Below, one piece after another: positions 1 through 14,752 of a DNA stretch of 64,000 bases. The stretch spans positions 2,418,001 through 2,482,000 of the forward strand of contig NC_016474.1 in the NCBI RefSeq assembly GCF_000226095.1. The letters run 5' to 3'. This DNA comes from Thermothelomyces thermophilus ATCC 42464. Its lineage: Eukaryota; Ascomycota; Sordariomycetes; Sordariales; Chaetomiaceae. The notes under the pieces were generated by a model that did no database searches, was not told where the DNA came from, and saw only the letters and a program-made list of their open reading frames with translations. The translations under genes were made by a program, and so were the position numbers. Each line of letters begins with the position of its first letter. Position 1 is the stretch's first letter.

Positions 1-2087
1 CAGGGCAGTGGTTGGTGTATGTATGTGAATACGTCTGTACATTGCTCGCTAGACTTGTACATACGCTGTCGCGCTCTCCAACCACCACCAACTTCTGTCC
101 TTCTCTCTCCCGTTCGGGCCCTCGTATGTGAGACCCAACGCAACGGGTCTAGTGTAGCGCTTCCGGCGGAGGAGGTGGTGTGTGCGGTGTGTTGTGGAGG
201 GTGTGTGGAAGAAGGGGGAAAAGGGGGGGGTCAACCGACAACGTCAGCGTGCATCCCCAGCATGGCTTTATAAATATGGGAGAGCGCGGACAGTCCCGGG
301 AAGGTGGTGTGGGTGGTGGTGGCGTGGGCGTAGCGTACGCGTAGTTGATATGTCCGCCTCGTTTCCTCTTCCTTTTGGTCAGATAATAAAATAAGAGGTG
401 CCACTTATGCATGCCGGCTCGTCCAGCGAGGTGACCGTCCAGGCATCACCGCATACTGTAAATGGTCCATCTCCTTCATCTGAAACCATATCGAGCGAAG
501 AAGAAAGGTAAAATCCTGATACTGGGGGTCACGGTTTGCCCTCGGAAGAAGAGGTTGTGGTGGTTTTCAGGGGAGCTGTCTGCTGCTACTCCGCAGCAGA
601 ATAGGGAGGGGGTTGGGGTTGGTAGGTAGATGTTAGTGTAGTCTCCTTTCCCCCCTCCCTCTGGAATCTGGAAATGGATGATATGAAGGGAACCCCAGGG
701 ATGACGAGCCAACGGCTGCTGGGGCGTGCAGATGCGTTATTAGCCGCGCTTGTCTGCGGCTGTGTGACGATATCGCGAGCTGCTTCCACGTTTAAGGTAA
801 TGTCGGGCTGCATCCCTCCACTACCCAAGGTAGGGTAGGTACCCAAGCTCGGTTGCGTCTATGACCGACAGAGCGCCGCAGAGCAATATTCCACCTTCTC
901 CTTTTCTCTTTCTCTCCTTCTGCCACTCTGCCGTCCTCGTGCGGGATACATGGCCGAGAGGGCCCGCCTTCATATTCACATGCCGTAAGATGTAGACGTG
1001 ACACAGCAGCAACCGGTGTGCTGACATCATCAGATCTTGCGTCGAGAAAAGAGGGAAATGGTGGGGGGTACACCCGTCAGGATCGAATAAAACAAACTTC
1101 CGAACTAAGCGGGAAAATTCAAGCAGGGAAAAAAGAGAGCAGGGAAGTGAGAACTCTGACTCGGATGGCAAGAACCTAAATGGACCGAAATGGGAACAAT
1201 AGGCTACAATTGTTGGTTGCCGGATTGTTTTCCCATGGCATCGGGCATGAAGAGAAGAAGGTTAGGCTCTGCAAAGGCGTTGATCACGGCATAGCGGGCG
1301 GGCACGGAAGAGCGCAATGCCATGGATCGTTCTCGAGGTGGTCTGTTTTGTGCCCAGTTGGTCGGGAGTAGCTACCGGGTAGTTAGTATGTAGTTGCTCA
1401 GTGTTGTCGGTACTGTACTGTACCTGCCTACGGAGTACTACCTTAGCTGTTTAAAGGCAGTGGAGGCTCCTGGTCCTTGTATTTGGCAAGTACGGTACGT
1501 GAGACGCCCCAAAAGTCAGGAACATTGACTACGCGGTAGGTAAAAGTTCGTTGGCTGATAAATAAGGCACCTACGGGAAGATCTGACCTGGCTTACCCTA
1601 TCCACGGCGGGGCTAATATTCAAACGCCACGTCAAGACGAACCCGTTGCATTTCAGCCCTGCTCTGCTATTGTTCAGCCTCGCCTTTTCTTCGCCCATTC
1701 ATGGAAAGCTTGTCCATGAATAACAAATAGGCTGCACCAGCTCATCTAGATACCTTTGCTACCGTTCTTTTTTTGCCTTGCCCGGCCAAGGCGCCCCAGA
1801 TGCCCCAGATGCCCCAGATCAACTCGCAAACACGCGATTTCTGAACGGTCCACTGCGCCCCTCAGCACCCGATCCCAGGCACGAGATTTAAGGTTTCAAG
1901 AAGCTGCAAAACACCTGCACCTCACGTCTCGTGATTAGGTTCACGCTACTTTGTGCTCCAACGTTGGATACCCTTCTTGATTATCAGGCACTGGTTTATC
2001 ACCGCCGCCTGCCAGAGGGCCCTTCGCGCCTTTCTCATACTGCAATCCTCGAGACCAGAGACCAGAGACCGGAACCATCGTCGCACA
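1..2087. other. Intergenic, left edge
   Basis: No reading frame here looks like a conserved protein. The stretch holds purine and pyrimidine runs, GTAC-rich short palindromes around 1410-1425 and a triplicated 9-base unit (TGCCCCAGA) around 1799-1826. The last few hundred bases are probably the promoter and leader of the small gene starting at 2088. Confidence 0.5.
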
Positions 2088-2730
2088 ATGTCGAGCCAGA
2101 ATCCATCCACGCCTGTCAAGGTGCCATCATCGGCTGCCAACTACACCGCCGCCACACAGGATCAAGACCTCAGGTCTCAAATCAATGCCTTGCTGATAAA
2201 GGAAGGCCACGTTTCCAAGTAAGCTGCCTTGGCACGCCCCGGTGGCCGGCCCCCCTTCCCGTAGCTTAGCGCACCATGGCGACCGCGACCACCACCTTGA
2301 GACTTAGATCGCTCACACACCCGTGTCCCCCGTGAACAGGATCCAGGAGAGTCTCCTGCACGCGCTGCACGCCCACCAGTCCAACTGGCCCAGCGTCATC
2401 CAAGCCCATGCCCTCTCCCTCCTCCGCTCCGGCGAAGTGACCTCCTTTCCAGCCCTCATGCGTCGCGTGCTTGAGGACGTCCGGCAAGACACGGCCCTCG
2501 GGCCCAGCGCCAACAACACCAACGGCAACTCCAGACCCGCCACCAACGGCGCCACCGAGGAGAACGGCACCCCCCTGGCAAACGGCAAGAAGGCCGACTC
2601 CAACGGCTCCAACGGTGCCGCCGCCAGACAAAGCCTCGCCGTGCCCCAGACGGTTGTCGACGAAGCGCTCAGGATCACGCGCGAGTGCCTGGACCTGGTC
2701 TGCGAGATCGACGAGACTGGCGCGACATGA
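2088..2730 (+). CDS. sus1: SUS1/ENY2-like small protein, two exons
   Basis: Exons 2088-2218 and 2340-2730; the 121-base intron starts GTAAGC and ends AACAG. The joined frame gives about 173 residues. Residues about 24-80 are helical and follow the ENY2/Sus1 pattern: DLRSQINALLIKEGHV, then KIQESLLHALH, an NW pair, a helix ending HALSLLRSGEVTSFP, and RRVLEDV. A low-complexity insert rich in Asn, Gly, Thr and Ala follows, and then a final helix (VPQTVVDEALRITRECL). Sus1 acts in the SAGA deubiquitinase module and in TREX-2 mRNA export. The family is usually about 90-110 residues, so the roughly 50-residue linker is unusual. The fit is by pattern only; a conserved fungal protein of unknown role is the alternative. 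It converges on cdc48. Confidence 0.62.
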
Positions 2731-4323
2731 TTGCTTCGAGGGGAAACAACCCAGCAAAGGGAAGAAGGGGTGGGGGGGTGTGGGGTGGAACAAGGAGAGA
2801 GGTGTGAACGAGGGCAGGCCGGCTCTCCAAAAGGGGCCGGGACAGGCGAGGAGGTGTTTGTGGACAACGGAAATTGGCATCACCGGTCTGCATCATCAAC
2901 CCCCCGACCCTTCCCGGAAAGCACAGATTGAGTTGAGCATGGGCTGCTGCATCCGCCGTCTCTACAACACATTCACCAGGAATTCAAGATGAAGGAGACC
3001 ACACCTAGGCGTGCCACCCGGACCCGAAAGAGAACGCGGCTGAATAGGCCGACCAAGGAACCAAAGAGGGAACCGGAACCATGTTTCCCAAGGTGGTGCC
3101 CCGCTAGCCCCCCGGAACCGGACACAGAAGGCTGGCAACAATAACAACAGCAACAACAGCAGCAGCAGCAACAACAACAACAAAAACCATATTCAGGCCC
3201 GATCCCATAGTCAACCCACCATTTCTGAGCACTGGTTCGGTTTATCGTCCTTTCTGTTTGCTCGTTAAACGCGGGAAAGGGGAGCGGGATTGGGTACGGA
3301 TCTTGGGAACGGGAACGGAAATATCAACAGGGCGGGACAGGAAGCTCCATGATAATAACCATGAATGGCTAGACTTAATTCTCCATTGGGTGTAATGCGG
3401 CGGTCTGCATTAACGAACGGGAAAGATCTTTATCTACTTTTTGTTCCCGAGCTTACATTGTATTTGTACATTTACACCATCCCGTGAGTGCGGATAATGA
3501 GTTTGGGGGGAGAGTCTCGGACGAAGAGAGCAACGCGGATGAGACGCTCGCCGTTTCCTCCACAACCCCATCATCCTATTGTCGCACTCTTGTATCTTAG
3601 TGGTCCTCTCTCACCTCGTTAATCCCTAGTTGACGGAGTTCCAGTGCAATTCCAAGCCGCCGTGAACCAGAGGCGAACCTTGCTACGACTTTGGGGGTCC
3701 TGGCTCGGAAATCGCTGGTGTGTCTACAATTGTGCGGCGACCTAAGTGGTTAACTCTGGCCTGGCCAGGAGAGCAAAATCGGACACACTCGCCGAAACTC
3801 GCATCACAAAAAATGTTTGATATAAGCAGACGCTCAAATCAGCAAAGGACAGACACACACCTGCGCAAGCATATGTAGCAAGACTCTGGGACCCCAATCT
3901 ATAATCTGTCCTGTCTTTCTCAAGTGCGCCGTTATCAACAACCACCGTTGCTACCATCCGGCAGACCGCTGGACCGTGTCACGCCTCCTCCCCAAACGAC
4001 CGTGGCCGTCCAATCTATCTCTGGACTCCCGCCTCCCATTACCCAGGGGGGAGCAAGTGTCCATCCATCCGCTTCCTCCTACCCTAGCTTTGGAGGAGCT
4101 CACAAAGGCAGGCGGAAGAGTAACTGATCAACTCCGCGCAAGGGAAGCAAGGCTAGAACATCAATGCGAGCCCACGACCGTCATGGATGATGAGCAGGCG
4201 CGTGAGAGACGCTTCTGACTCTTCATGGTCTCATGATTCCCAGATCGATGAAAGGAAAAGAGCTAGATAGAATACACAAGACCCCGGAGCCCAGATAGAA
4301 TCTCTAAACGCCTGCTTGGCCGT
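2731..4323. other. Intergenic between convergent genes
   Basis: 3' flanks of the small gene (+) and cdc48 (-). It contains a CAA/CAG-rich simple repeat around 3137-3185, which creates a spurious poly-leucine frame on the other strand. No conserved coding sequence is visible. Confidence 0.55.
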
Positions 4324-7032
<2,709 letters not shown>

Positions 7033-7649
7033 CTTGTTGGCCTGATCGCGAGCTGCGGGAATCGGCGGGGTCGACTAGTAGAGAGAGTGGGCTGTGCGAC
7101 GTGGCGGGTGTTGCGGAAGGAGGGTATTTGCGCAACAGGGAAGATGAGGAAGTTGATGAGAGGAAAAGAGTTGATTCCAGAAGAGAAATTTGATGGAGGA
7201 AGATAAGCCTTGGAGATTTTTGGCAGTCTTCGCCTTTGGATGAAAGTAGTCGGAAGTCGCCTCTCCAAGGACAACAGGCGGCAACAGAGTGACGTGTGGA
7301 GCATGGGCGGCGAAGCCCGTGCACTCTCAGCTTCCAGGTACGCAAGCAGTTGCAGGCTGAAAGATGGTCCGAGCTTCACCTAACGTTATCGGCATCTCAC
7401 CAATCATTCATTCGCTATGGAGAAGCTTCTAACTGTTTCCATTTACACTGATTACACTCCAAACTCAAGGTTGGCCATCTGCTGAATTGTACAGATGACG
7501 CTTGCAGTGAAGTTACTCCTTCGTTCCCAGAATAAGCAACGTGTTATTTTCTTTTCTACTGCATTTGTCACGATGTTTGCCTATGTTAAATTCCAAGCAG
7601 TGTCGAAATCGAAAGAACGATATCTACACAGTACCGAACTACGGACGTA
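7033..7649. other. cdc48 upstream region up to the transposon edge
   Basis: About 615 bases between the cdc48 start codon and the TA target site of the Tc1 element (TA at 7648-7649). Base composition looks normal, with no excess of RIP-type TpA. It must hold the cdc48 promoter, and no specific element can be named. Confidence 0.5.
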
Positions 7650-7677
7650 CAGTGGGGTCAGAAAAGTGTTTGCCCAC
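7650..7677 (+). repeat. Left terminal inverted repeat of the Tc1 element
   Basis: 28 bases, an exact reverse complement of 23872-23899. Preceded by TA at 7648-7649. Confidence 0.95.
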
Positions 7678-7788
7678 TTCAACCCTGGTAAGCGACTTCC
7701 AAATCGGGTCAACCAACTCCCCCCTCTTCAACTTCAACAACAGTTACACCGACTTTTCTATCTTCAACCTCCTCTTCAATACTGTAAG

Positions 7789-8338
7789 ATGGCTCCCAGA
7801 CCAAAGACTACTCGCAGGGAACTTACAGAAGCCCAGAGATCCCTAATTTACGGCCTCCATTTGGCCAGATTGAAAGGAGGTACCATTGCAGCCCGTACCG
7901 GCTTATCAAAACGGACCATCGACTACACTATCTCGAAAGTTAAACACAACCTTACCAATGGAGCCGACAAGCCATTCCAATCAAAGCCTAGATCTGGAAG
8001 ACCATCTAAGTTAGACAATCGAGCTGTCCGGCATCTTCTACGGCATACAATAATCTACCGAATGGACACCCTCAAATCACTTACAACGCCTTCCAAATCC
8101 AGCCAGCAGATTAGCAACTTTACTATTCGAGCTATCCTTAAGAAGTCTGGAAAAGGTCATCGCAAGGCACGGAAAAAGCCGTACATTTTAGCCATCAATA
8201 TAAAAAAACGGCTCCTCTTCGCCAAACAGAATAAATAGACTCCCTAGGCTCTAGTTTGCTAGTTAGATGAGGCCTACTTTGAAATTGGCCAGGAGAGCCG
8301 TACAGTCTATATTACGCGAAGCCCGTAAGAGGAATACC
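7789..8338 (+). pseudogene. Tc1 transposase, N-terminal part, interrupted
   Basis: The start is taken at 7789 (MAPRPKTTRRELTEAQRS). The frame stays open to a TAG at 8236-8238. It shows a helix-turn-helix type DNA-binding region (ELTEAQRSLIYGLHLARLKG, then IAARTGLSKRTI) and a second basic domain (KPRSGRPSKLDNRAVR). Beyond 8238 the frame continues with RIP-type stops (TAG, TAG, TAA) through the first catalytic block (LDEAYFEIG, Asp kept) to the Gypsy-1 insertion at 8338/8339. The C-terminal part resumes at 23266. The open frame reaches upstream of the element to 7495, but that part is host flank. Confidence 0.85.
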
Positions 8339-8662
8339 TATTATAGGCCCAGGCTACACCCGGGCTAGACAATGCCCGGGCTTTACCCGGGCACGGAACA
8401 GACCCACCCTACCCTACTCACCTACGCCCCACGGGTCCGTAGAGCGTTCGTTACTCGTTTGTAACTCGTCTGGTAGACACGCGGCCAAGGCCCGGTTAGG
8501 GCCCGACCTAGAGCCTAACCGGGCCCTACCTAGGTTATAACGTATATACTCAAAAGGCGCCCCTCTATATAACTCTTGTATTCTTTCTCTTTTTCCTCTC
8601 TAAGGTAGTTAAATAGAATATTATACGCTTATCTATAGTTACTATAAGGCTAATATATTATA
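8339..8662 (+). repeat. Gypsy-1 left LTR
   Basis: 324 bases, the same length as 22937-23260 and colinear with it. The two differ mostly by C-to-T and G-to-A transitions. Flanked on the left by the target duplication ATACC. Confidence 0.93.
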
Positions 8663-8720
8663 TTTTGACTACCTTCCTTACTAGTAGTAACTTTCTAAGG
8701 GAGTTATTGATAACATAGTT

Positions 8721-11700
8721 ATGACGGATCTAATGGTATATAGGCCCTTGGGCTTAGTAGAATTATAGGAGCTTGTCTGCTCCCTTTAAGTAGTAGTAGA
8801 ATAGTAGAACGTAACGATCGATACTCTCTAAGTATCCTAAACCTAACCTGTCCTGACCCCTAAGTCGGCTAGGGTGCCCCTTGAAGCTTAGCGGCCGTAG
8901 CAGAAGCGTCTCCTAACCGGATAACCTTTTAACGATAAAAAGGAACTCTTTATAGTATAGAAGAGTATAATAGAATACGTCCTTATAGCTAATAGAGATT
9001 TTATCGGCTCTAATTATAACTAATAGGTCTTTATCTAGGGAAACCTCATATACTAGGTACAGACTTGGGTTATAGCCTATTATAAATCTATAGGCCTAAA
9101 AGTTAGGTATAACCTGACTAAGTTCCTCTAATATCTTGAGAGCATCTTCTCTGACCCCTATAAGAAGATGGTGGCCCTATCGGAACTAGAATTCCTTTGA
9201 TAGAGAGACGATAAACCGTTTACTGCCTTTATTGTTCGGTTTAAGGCTAAGCTATTAAAGGTAGGCGGTCTCCTTTAGAGCGATAAGCTATACCTGATTA
9301 AATTATGATAATACCTCTCTCTGAAACTTAAATATATGGCGGTTAGACGAGGAATTCCCTAGGATAATTACGTGATGGCGGTCAAGAAATACTATAAGAT
9401 TGCTATAGATCTTAAGGCTCTTTAGCTTGGTAATAAGTATTAGCGGATATAGAGGTAGTAGGCGGTACTTAAACTATAGAGAGAGAAGGATATAGAAGGA
9501 GATATACTAATAACCGGAATTAACTTATTATATACTAACCTATAGAGGAAGGAACCTAACAAAGATAGGGTAGGAAAACGTAGGAGTAACGCCCTATAGG
9601 TAAAATAGGTTAGTCTGGAAGTATATATAGCCTAATAGGCAGCCGGAGTATATATTCGGTATAGGTAGAAAGGTTACTTTATTACTAAGTGTTACTTTAC
9701 CTTTACTTTAAGGCTAGTATAGTAGAACTAGCTAAGAACCGACATTAATGCCTTAGAGGCTAAGGATTAGAAAGAAGATAATAATCTATCTAACGAAGGA
9801 GATAGTAAGTAAGGAAAAGAGTAGCCCCTAAGCAAAGTCTTGTAAGGGGGCTAGAAGACTACGACTACCTAGAAGATAAGTTTATGGAGATTTACAAAAG
9901 AATATATAGATAGACCTCCTTTTCTTATTCTAATCTTCCTTAACTCTACTAGCTTTATAAACGCTTAAGTGGATAGTAGATATTCTAGCTATAATATTAT
10001 TAGCAAAAGAATATACTAGAAGCTTAGAATTAAGTAGATTAGTTTGCCTACTATACGTACTCTTAGGACTATAACTAGGCTATAACGGGACTAGAAGATC
10101 ACTTAGATAGCCTGTATTATAATAGATATCGATAGCTAGGAAAGTTAGGCCGCGTTTTATATAGTCCTAGGACTTATATATAACATTATACTAGGTCTCT
10201 TATGGATAGAATACTAGGAGGTTAAACTAGATATATATATAGGTGTTCTTAAAATCAGGATATAACTAAGATTACTTATCTATAAGATCTCTTTATTGTC
10301 AAGATAGATAGGAATCTCCTAAATTATAAGTATAGTCTTTATAGGTATAATTCAGAGGGTATAGAAGAAGAAGACTTCTAATACCTTCCTAGTTACTAGT
10401 ATCTAGGAAATGATAACTATCCTAGAATTAAGACGCCAATTTGACAGAGAAAGTATAGGGAATAGGGGCACCCGATTAAGGCCTAATATAGAGTTAGAGG
10501 TTACCTTACTAGATAAACTTCGCAACTTTGCTAACCTCTTCGATAAGGAAAAAGCTAATAGACTTCCCCTACATTATAGCACGGCCAATTATCATATCAA
10601 ATTAAAGGAAGGCCTAGATAGAAAGATCCCTAAACTCCCTTAGGGGCCTCTCTATAACATGCCACAGGATCATTTATTAGAAGTCCAAAAGCAAGTCGTT
10701 AACTTGCTAGATAAGGGATAGATCCGAGCTAGCTCCTCTTCGGCCGCTGCCCCTGTCCTCTTAGTGCAGAAAGCGGACGGAGGTTAGAGGTTTTATATTG
10801 ACTATTAAGCGCTAAACAAGATTACGAAGTAAGATCGATACCCCCTCCCGCTTATTAAGGAAACGCTTCGCTCCCTAGCCAGAGCTAAGTGGTTTATAAA
10901 GTTAGATATCCGGGCGGCCTTTTACTATATCCGGATTATAGAGGGCTATAAATATTTGATAGTATTCTAGACCTAGTTTGGCTTCTTTAAGTGGCTTATC
11001 TATCCCTTTAGACTTATAGGCGTATCTATAACCTTCTAATAATATATTAATAACGCTCTTAGCCTAATGCTTAGAGACTTTGTAATAGTATACCTCGATA
11101 ATATCTTAGTTTATACTTTAGGTAGTAGGAAAGATTATATAAGGAGAGTAAGGGACGTGCTCCAAAGGTTATAGAAAGTAGGACTTATATTAGATCTTAA
11201 GAATTGCGCGTTTACTATAAAAGAAGTCAAGTACCTTAGCTATATCGTAGAGGTAGGGGCTTAGGTCTGCCTAGACCTTGAAAAGCTAGCTGCTATCTGC
11301 GAGTAGAAGGTACTATAGAAGGTTTAGGGAGTACGAAGCTTCCTAAGGTTTACTAATTTCTACCGAGACTTTATCCTTAACTTTTCTAGGCTAATAGAAC
11401 CCTTAATATAGTTAACCTGTAAGAATACCCTATTCTAGTAGGGGACTAAGGAATAGAAGGCCTTTAATGCCCTTAAGATAGCCTTTATATTAGAATCTAT
11501 CCTCGTGTAATAGGACCCCGAATAGGAGACGGTACTTGAGGTAGATTGCTCTAGGACGGCGTTAGGGGGGTACCTATCTTAGTAGGGAGAAAATAAGGTC
11601 CTATACCCTATAGCCTACTACTCTACGAAACTAACCCTAGCTAAATGGAACTATATAATCTATAATAAGGAGTTGCTTATAATTATCTTATACCTAAAGG

Positions 11701-13526
11701 CCTAGTTAGCCGAGCTTTATAGTATTATAGCTCCCTTTTAGATCTTAACTAACTATAAAAACCTTAAATACTTTTCCTAGCCTTATTTAATTAATAAGTA
11801 GTAAGCTCGATAGGCTAAGATACTCTCCCTCTTTAACTTTAAGCTCCATTACTAACCTAGGTTATAAGCGTCCCGCCCTAACGCCCTGTCCTATCGCAAA
11901 CAAGACTTTCCTAAAGACGTATAGCGTATAATATAACTTCTCCCTACTATCTAGATAGACATAATAGATTTCTTGATATTATCCAAAGCATTCTACCTAC
12001 CGAAGGGAAGCACCATTTTTATAGACAAATAGCTAGCAGCCTTATAGGATAAGGGAGTTGTTAAGGATAAATATTATATATACTGGCTCTAGGCTGTCTA
12101 GGACAAGGCCCGAAAATTTCCGAAGGAAGCAAATATAGTATAGACCTAGATTGTAGATTACTCCCCTAACGCGTAGGGTGCTCTCTAGTTCTAGGGTAGA
12201 CTTTAGCTCCCTATATAGAAACTACTTACTATTGCTATCCTTTAATATATCTATAACTCCCCTATATCGGGTTATCTAAGGAGGAATGGGCTGTTTAAAA
12301 TGCTCTAATGGGACTACTATTAGAATTTTATATCCCCAGATATAAAGAGGTTTATAAGGAACTATTATATATATTAAAGGGCTAAGGTTTTACGTTAACT
12401 ACGATAAGGACTTCTCTAGCCCCTACCTATTGCTAACCGCTTCTAGAAATAGATTTCTATCGATTTTATAGTCGATCTTCCCGTACGAGATAAGAATTTA
12501 CCCCGGTATTTTATAATGATTATCGACCGGTTGTCAAAGTATATCTAGCTCGAAGCTATATCCTCGATAGGAGCCGAGGCGTACGTGCTCTAGTTCTAGG
12601 ATATATAGTAGCGGTTTTATGGATTTCCGACACAAATTATTACTAATTGCGGTTTAGACTAGCTTAGCTAGTTTTAGACTACTCTCTATAAGACTATTAG
12701 GATCGAGTAGCTACTATTAATAGCCTATTATCTATAGATAGATAGAGGTATAGAATATATAAATTAAGAGGTATAAACTATTTTATAGACTATAGTTTCC
12801 TTTGCTTAATATAACTAGCCTAAATATTTACCTATATACTAGCTCGCGATTAATAACTATAACTTGACGGTAACTAGGATAAACGCAAGCTACCTCCTCT
12901 ACGGTTATAATATAAGCTTAATATAGTTTGCCGACCTGCTAGACGCTCCTACCTTGACCTTATAAGGAAAAGCTATTAATTTCTTACGTTACCTAAGAGA
13001 AGGTATAGAATAGACCTAGGCTGCCATTATATATATATAATAGCGCTAGTAAGAAAACGCTAATTATTCTTAATACCTAGTTAAGAGATTTAAAGTAAGG
13101 GATAAAGTATAGCTATTCTTATATAATATTAAGACTAACCGCCCTAGCTATAAACTTAACTAGGTTAATGCTAAATATAAAGTAATTATAGTACTAATAC
13201 TATTAATAGTAACTCTAGATATTCCCTATAGCCTTTACCCTACCTTCCATATTAACCTTATTAAATATACCACGTCCGACCTACTACCTTTATAATATAT
13301 ATTAGATTTCTAACTAGATCTAGTATTAGAACTCTCCTAGGAAGGACTACTATAGAAAAAATATAAAGTAGAAGCGATCCTTGTAGCTAGAAATACAAGG
13401 AAGAGAGGAAATCAATATAACGTACTAGTAAAATAGAAAGGATATAATACCCTAACTTAAGAACCATTAGAGAATTTAAAGAATACTAAGGCACTTAATA
13501 TGTTCAAGTAAGAGTAAGGAGATATA
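8721..13526 (+). pseudogene. Gypsy-1 gag-pol remnant with chromodomain
   Basis: A likely gag start is the ATG at 8721. Domains can be followed through dozens of TAG/TAA stops. There is a zinc-knuckle-like block near 9652-9690, and a retropepsin near 9950-10230 (VDS at the active-site position, later LGLLWIE). Reverse transcriptase runs about 10660-11130 (SSSSAAAPVLLVQKADGG; the catalytic YLDD reads YLDN at 11091-11102). RNase H is about 11510-11900 and integrase about 12040-13100 (SIDFIVDLP and later blocks). A C-terminal chromodomain lies at about 13360-13520 (QYNVLVK, stop, KGY). Many stops are TAG where a Trp (TGG) is expected, as RIP produces. It cannot encode a functional product as it stands. 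Confidence 0.9.
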
Positions 13527-13570
13527 TACTACCATAATAGACTAGTTACAAACAAGAGGCAGGGGAGAGT

Positions 13571-14028
13571 TGTCACAAGCCAACCATATACCGTGACCCG
13601 GTGGGGCGTAGCAGGCTGAACGAGCCACCAATTAAGAAGGGCACGGAGCAAGGCTGACATGGGATCGCTAGGGAGCGCGGGCTACCACGGGCGAACAATT
13701 GCCAAAAGGGAAAGATAGCGGAGGATAGCTAGCTACCAAAGGCGATCCTAGGGCAGGCTAGAAGAGGACTATAAGCAACTAACAGAAGTATATATATATA
13801 TAAATAATCACTCGTTATAGTAGACTCTAGGAGTTTACCAGTGATAGCAACCCTAACCTATAATTATAGTACTTATACTAAGTATCGCTAACTACTGTAG
13901 GAGATAACTCTAGTGTTGTTATAAACCCTTTGGCTTTACCAAATCCCTTAGACGACCTATACGCTTGTCCCGCTTGATTTACCTCCGTCTAAACCCTTTT
14001 AGAGGAAGTCTAAGTTAGGTTCGTCACA
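13571..14028 (+). mobile_element. Solo LTR of the Gypsy-2 family
   Basis: 458 bases running from TGTCACAAGC to GGTTCGTCACA, flanked by the perfect 5-bp duplication AGAGT (13566-13570 and 14029-14033). It is colinear over its full length with both Gypsy-2 LTRs (14301-14752 and 21060-21511) but has its own target duplication. It is therefore a separate insertion, reduced to one LTR by recombination. It lies just downstream of the Gypsy-1 chromodomain. Confidence 0.93.
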
Positions 14029-14099
14029 AGAGTATAAAAGCAAATGATATAAATTTTTTGTATAGGCAGGCAAACCCGGGGCAAACAAGCGGCAGGCGT

Positions 14100-14300
14100 G
14101 TCATGGTCGCGTTGTAGACACGTTACGACCGCATTATAGACACGCCTATAGAGATGGTCTAATTACAAAAACAAAACAAATATACTAACTAGCGCGCGAC
14201 ACGCTTACTCCGTAACCTCCTCCTCCTTATCCTCCCCCTCTAAAACAATAGTTATAGCGGCGAAGGTAGGGTTGTCGCAGTCGCAGACTAGGCACGCCGC
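14100..14300 (+). other. Unassigned Gypsy-1 post-pol sequence, left part
   Basis: A GC-richer stretch between the solo LTR and Gypsy-2. In the frame that reads RHAYSVTSSSLSSPSK and then TIVIAAKVGLSQSQTRHAAR it continues without interruption into 21512 onward once Gypsy-2 and one GCCGC copy are removed. It may be the start of a frame lying after pol. I recognise no family. Confidence 0.35.
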
Positions 14301-14752
14301 TATTATAAGCCAACTATATACCGCGACCTAGTAGGGCGTAGCAAGCTAAACGAGCCACTAATTAAGAAGGGCATGGAGCGAGGCCGACACGGGATCGCTA
14401 GAGAGTACAGGCTACTATAGGCAAACAATTACTAAAAGGGAAAGATAGCAGGGGATAGCTAGCTACTAAAGGCAATCCTAGGGCAGGCTAGAAGGGGACT
14501 ATAAGCGACTAACAGAAGTATATATATATATAAATAATCACTTGTTATAGTAAACTCTAGGAGTTTACTAGTAATGGTAACCTACAATTATAATACTTAT
14601 ACCAAGTATTACTAACTACTATAAGAGATAACTCTAGTGTTGTTATAAACCCTTTAGCTTTACTAAATCCCTTAGACGACCTATACACTTGTCTTACTTA
14701 ATTTACCTCTGTCTAAACCCTTTTAGAAGAAGTCTGAGTTAGGTTCGTTATA
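14301..14752 (+). repeat. Gypsy-2 left LTR
   Basis: 452 bases, colinear with 21060-21511 and with the solo LTR at 13571. The canonical TG and CA tips are mutated here (it begins TATTATAAGC and ends TTATA), as RIP of TGTCACA-type tips would give. Confidence 0.92.

Noticed and set aside
2962-3183. Minus-strand frame starting with a poly-leucine run
   Set aside because: Produced by the CAA/CAG simple repeat; the remainder shows no signal peptide context or domain.
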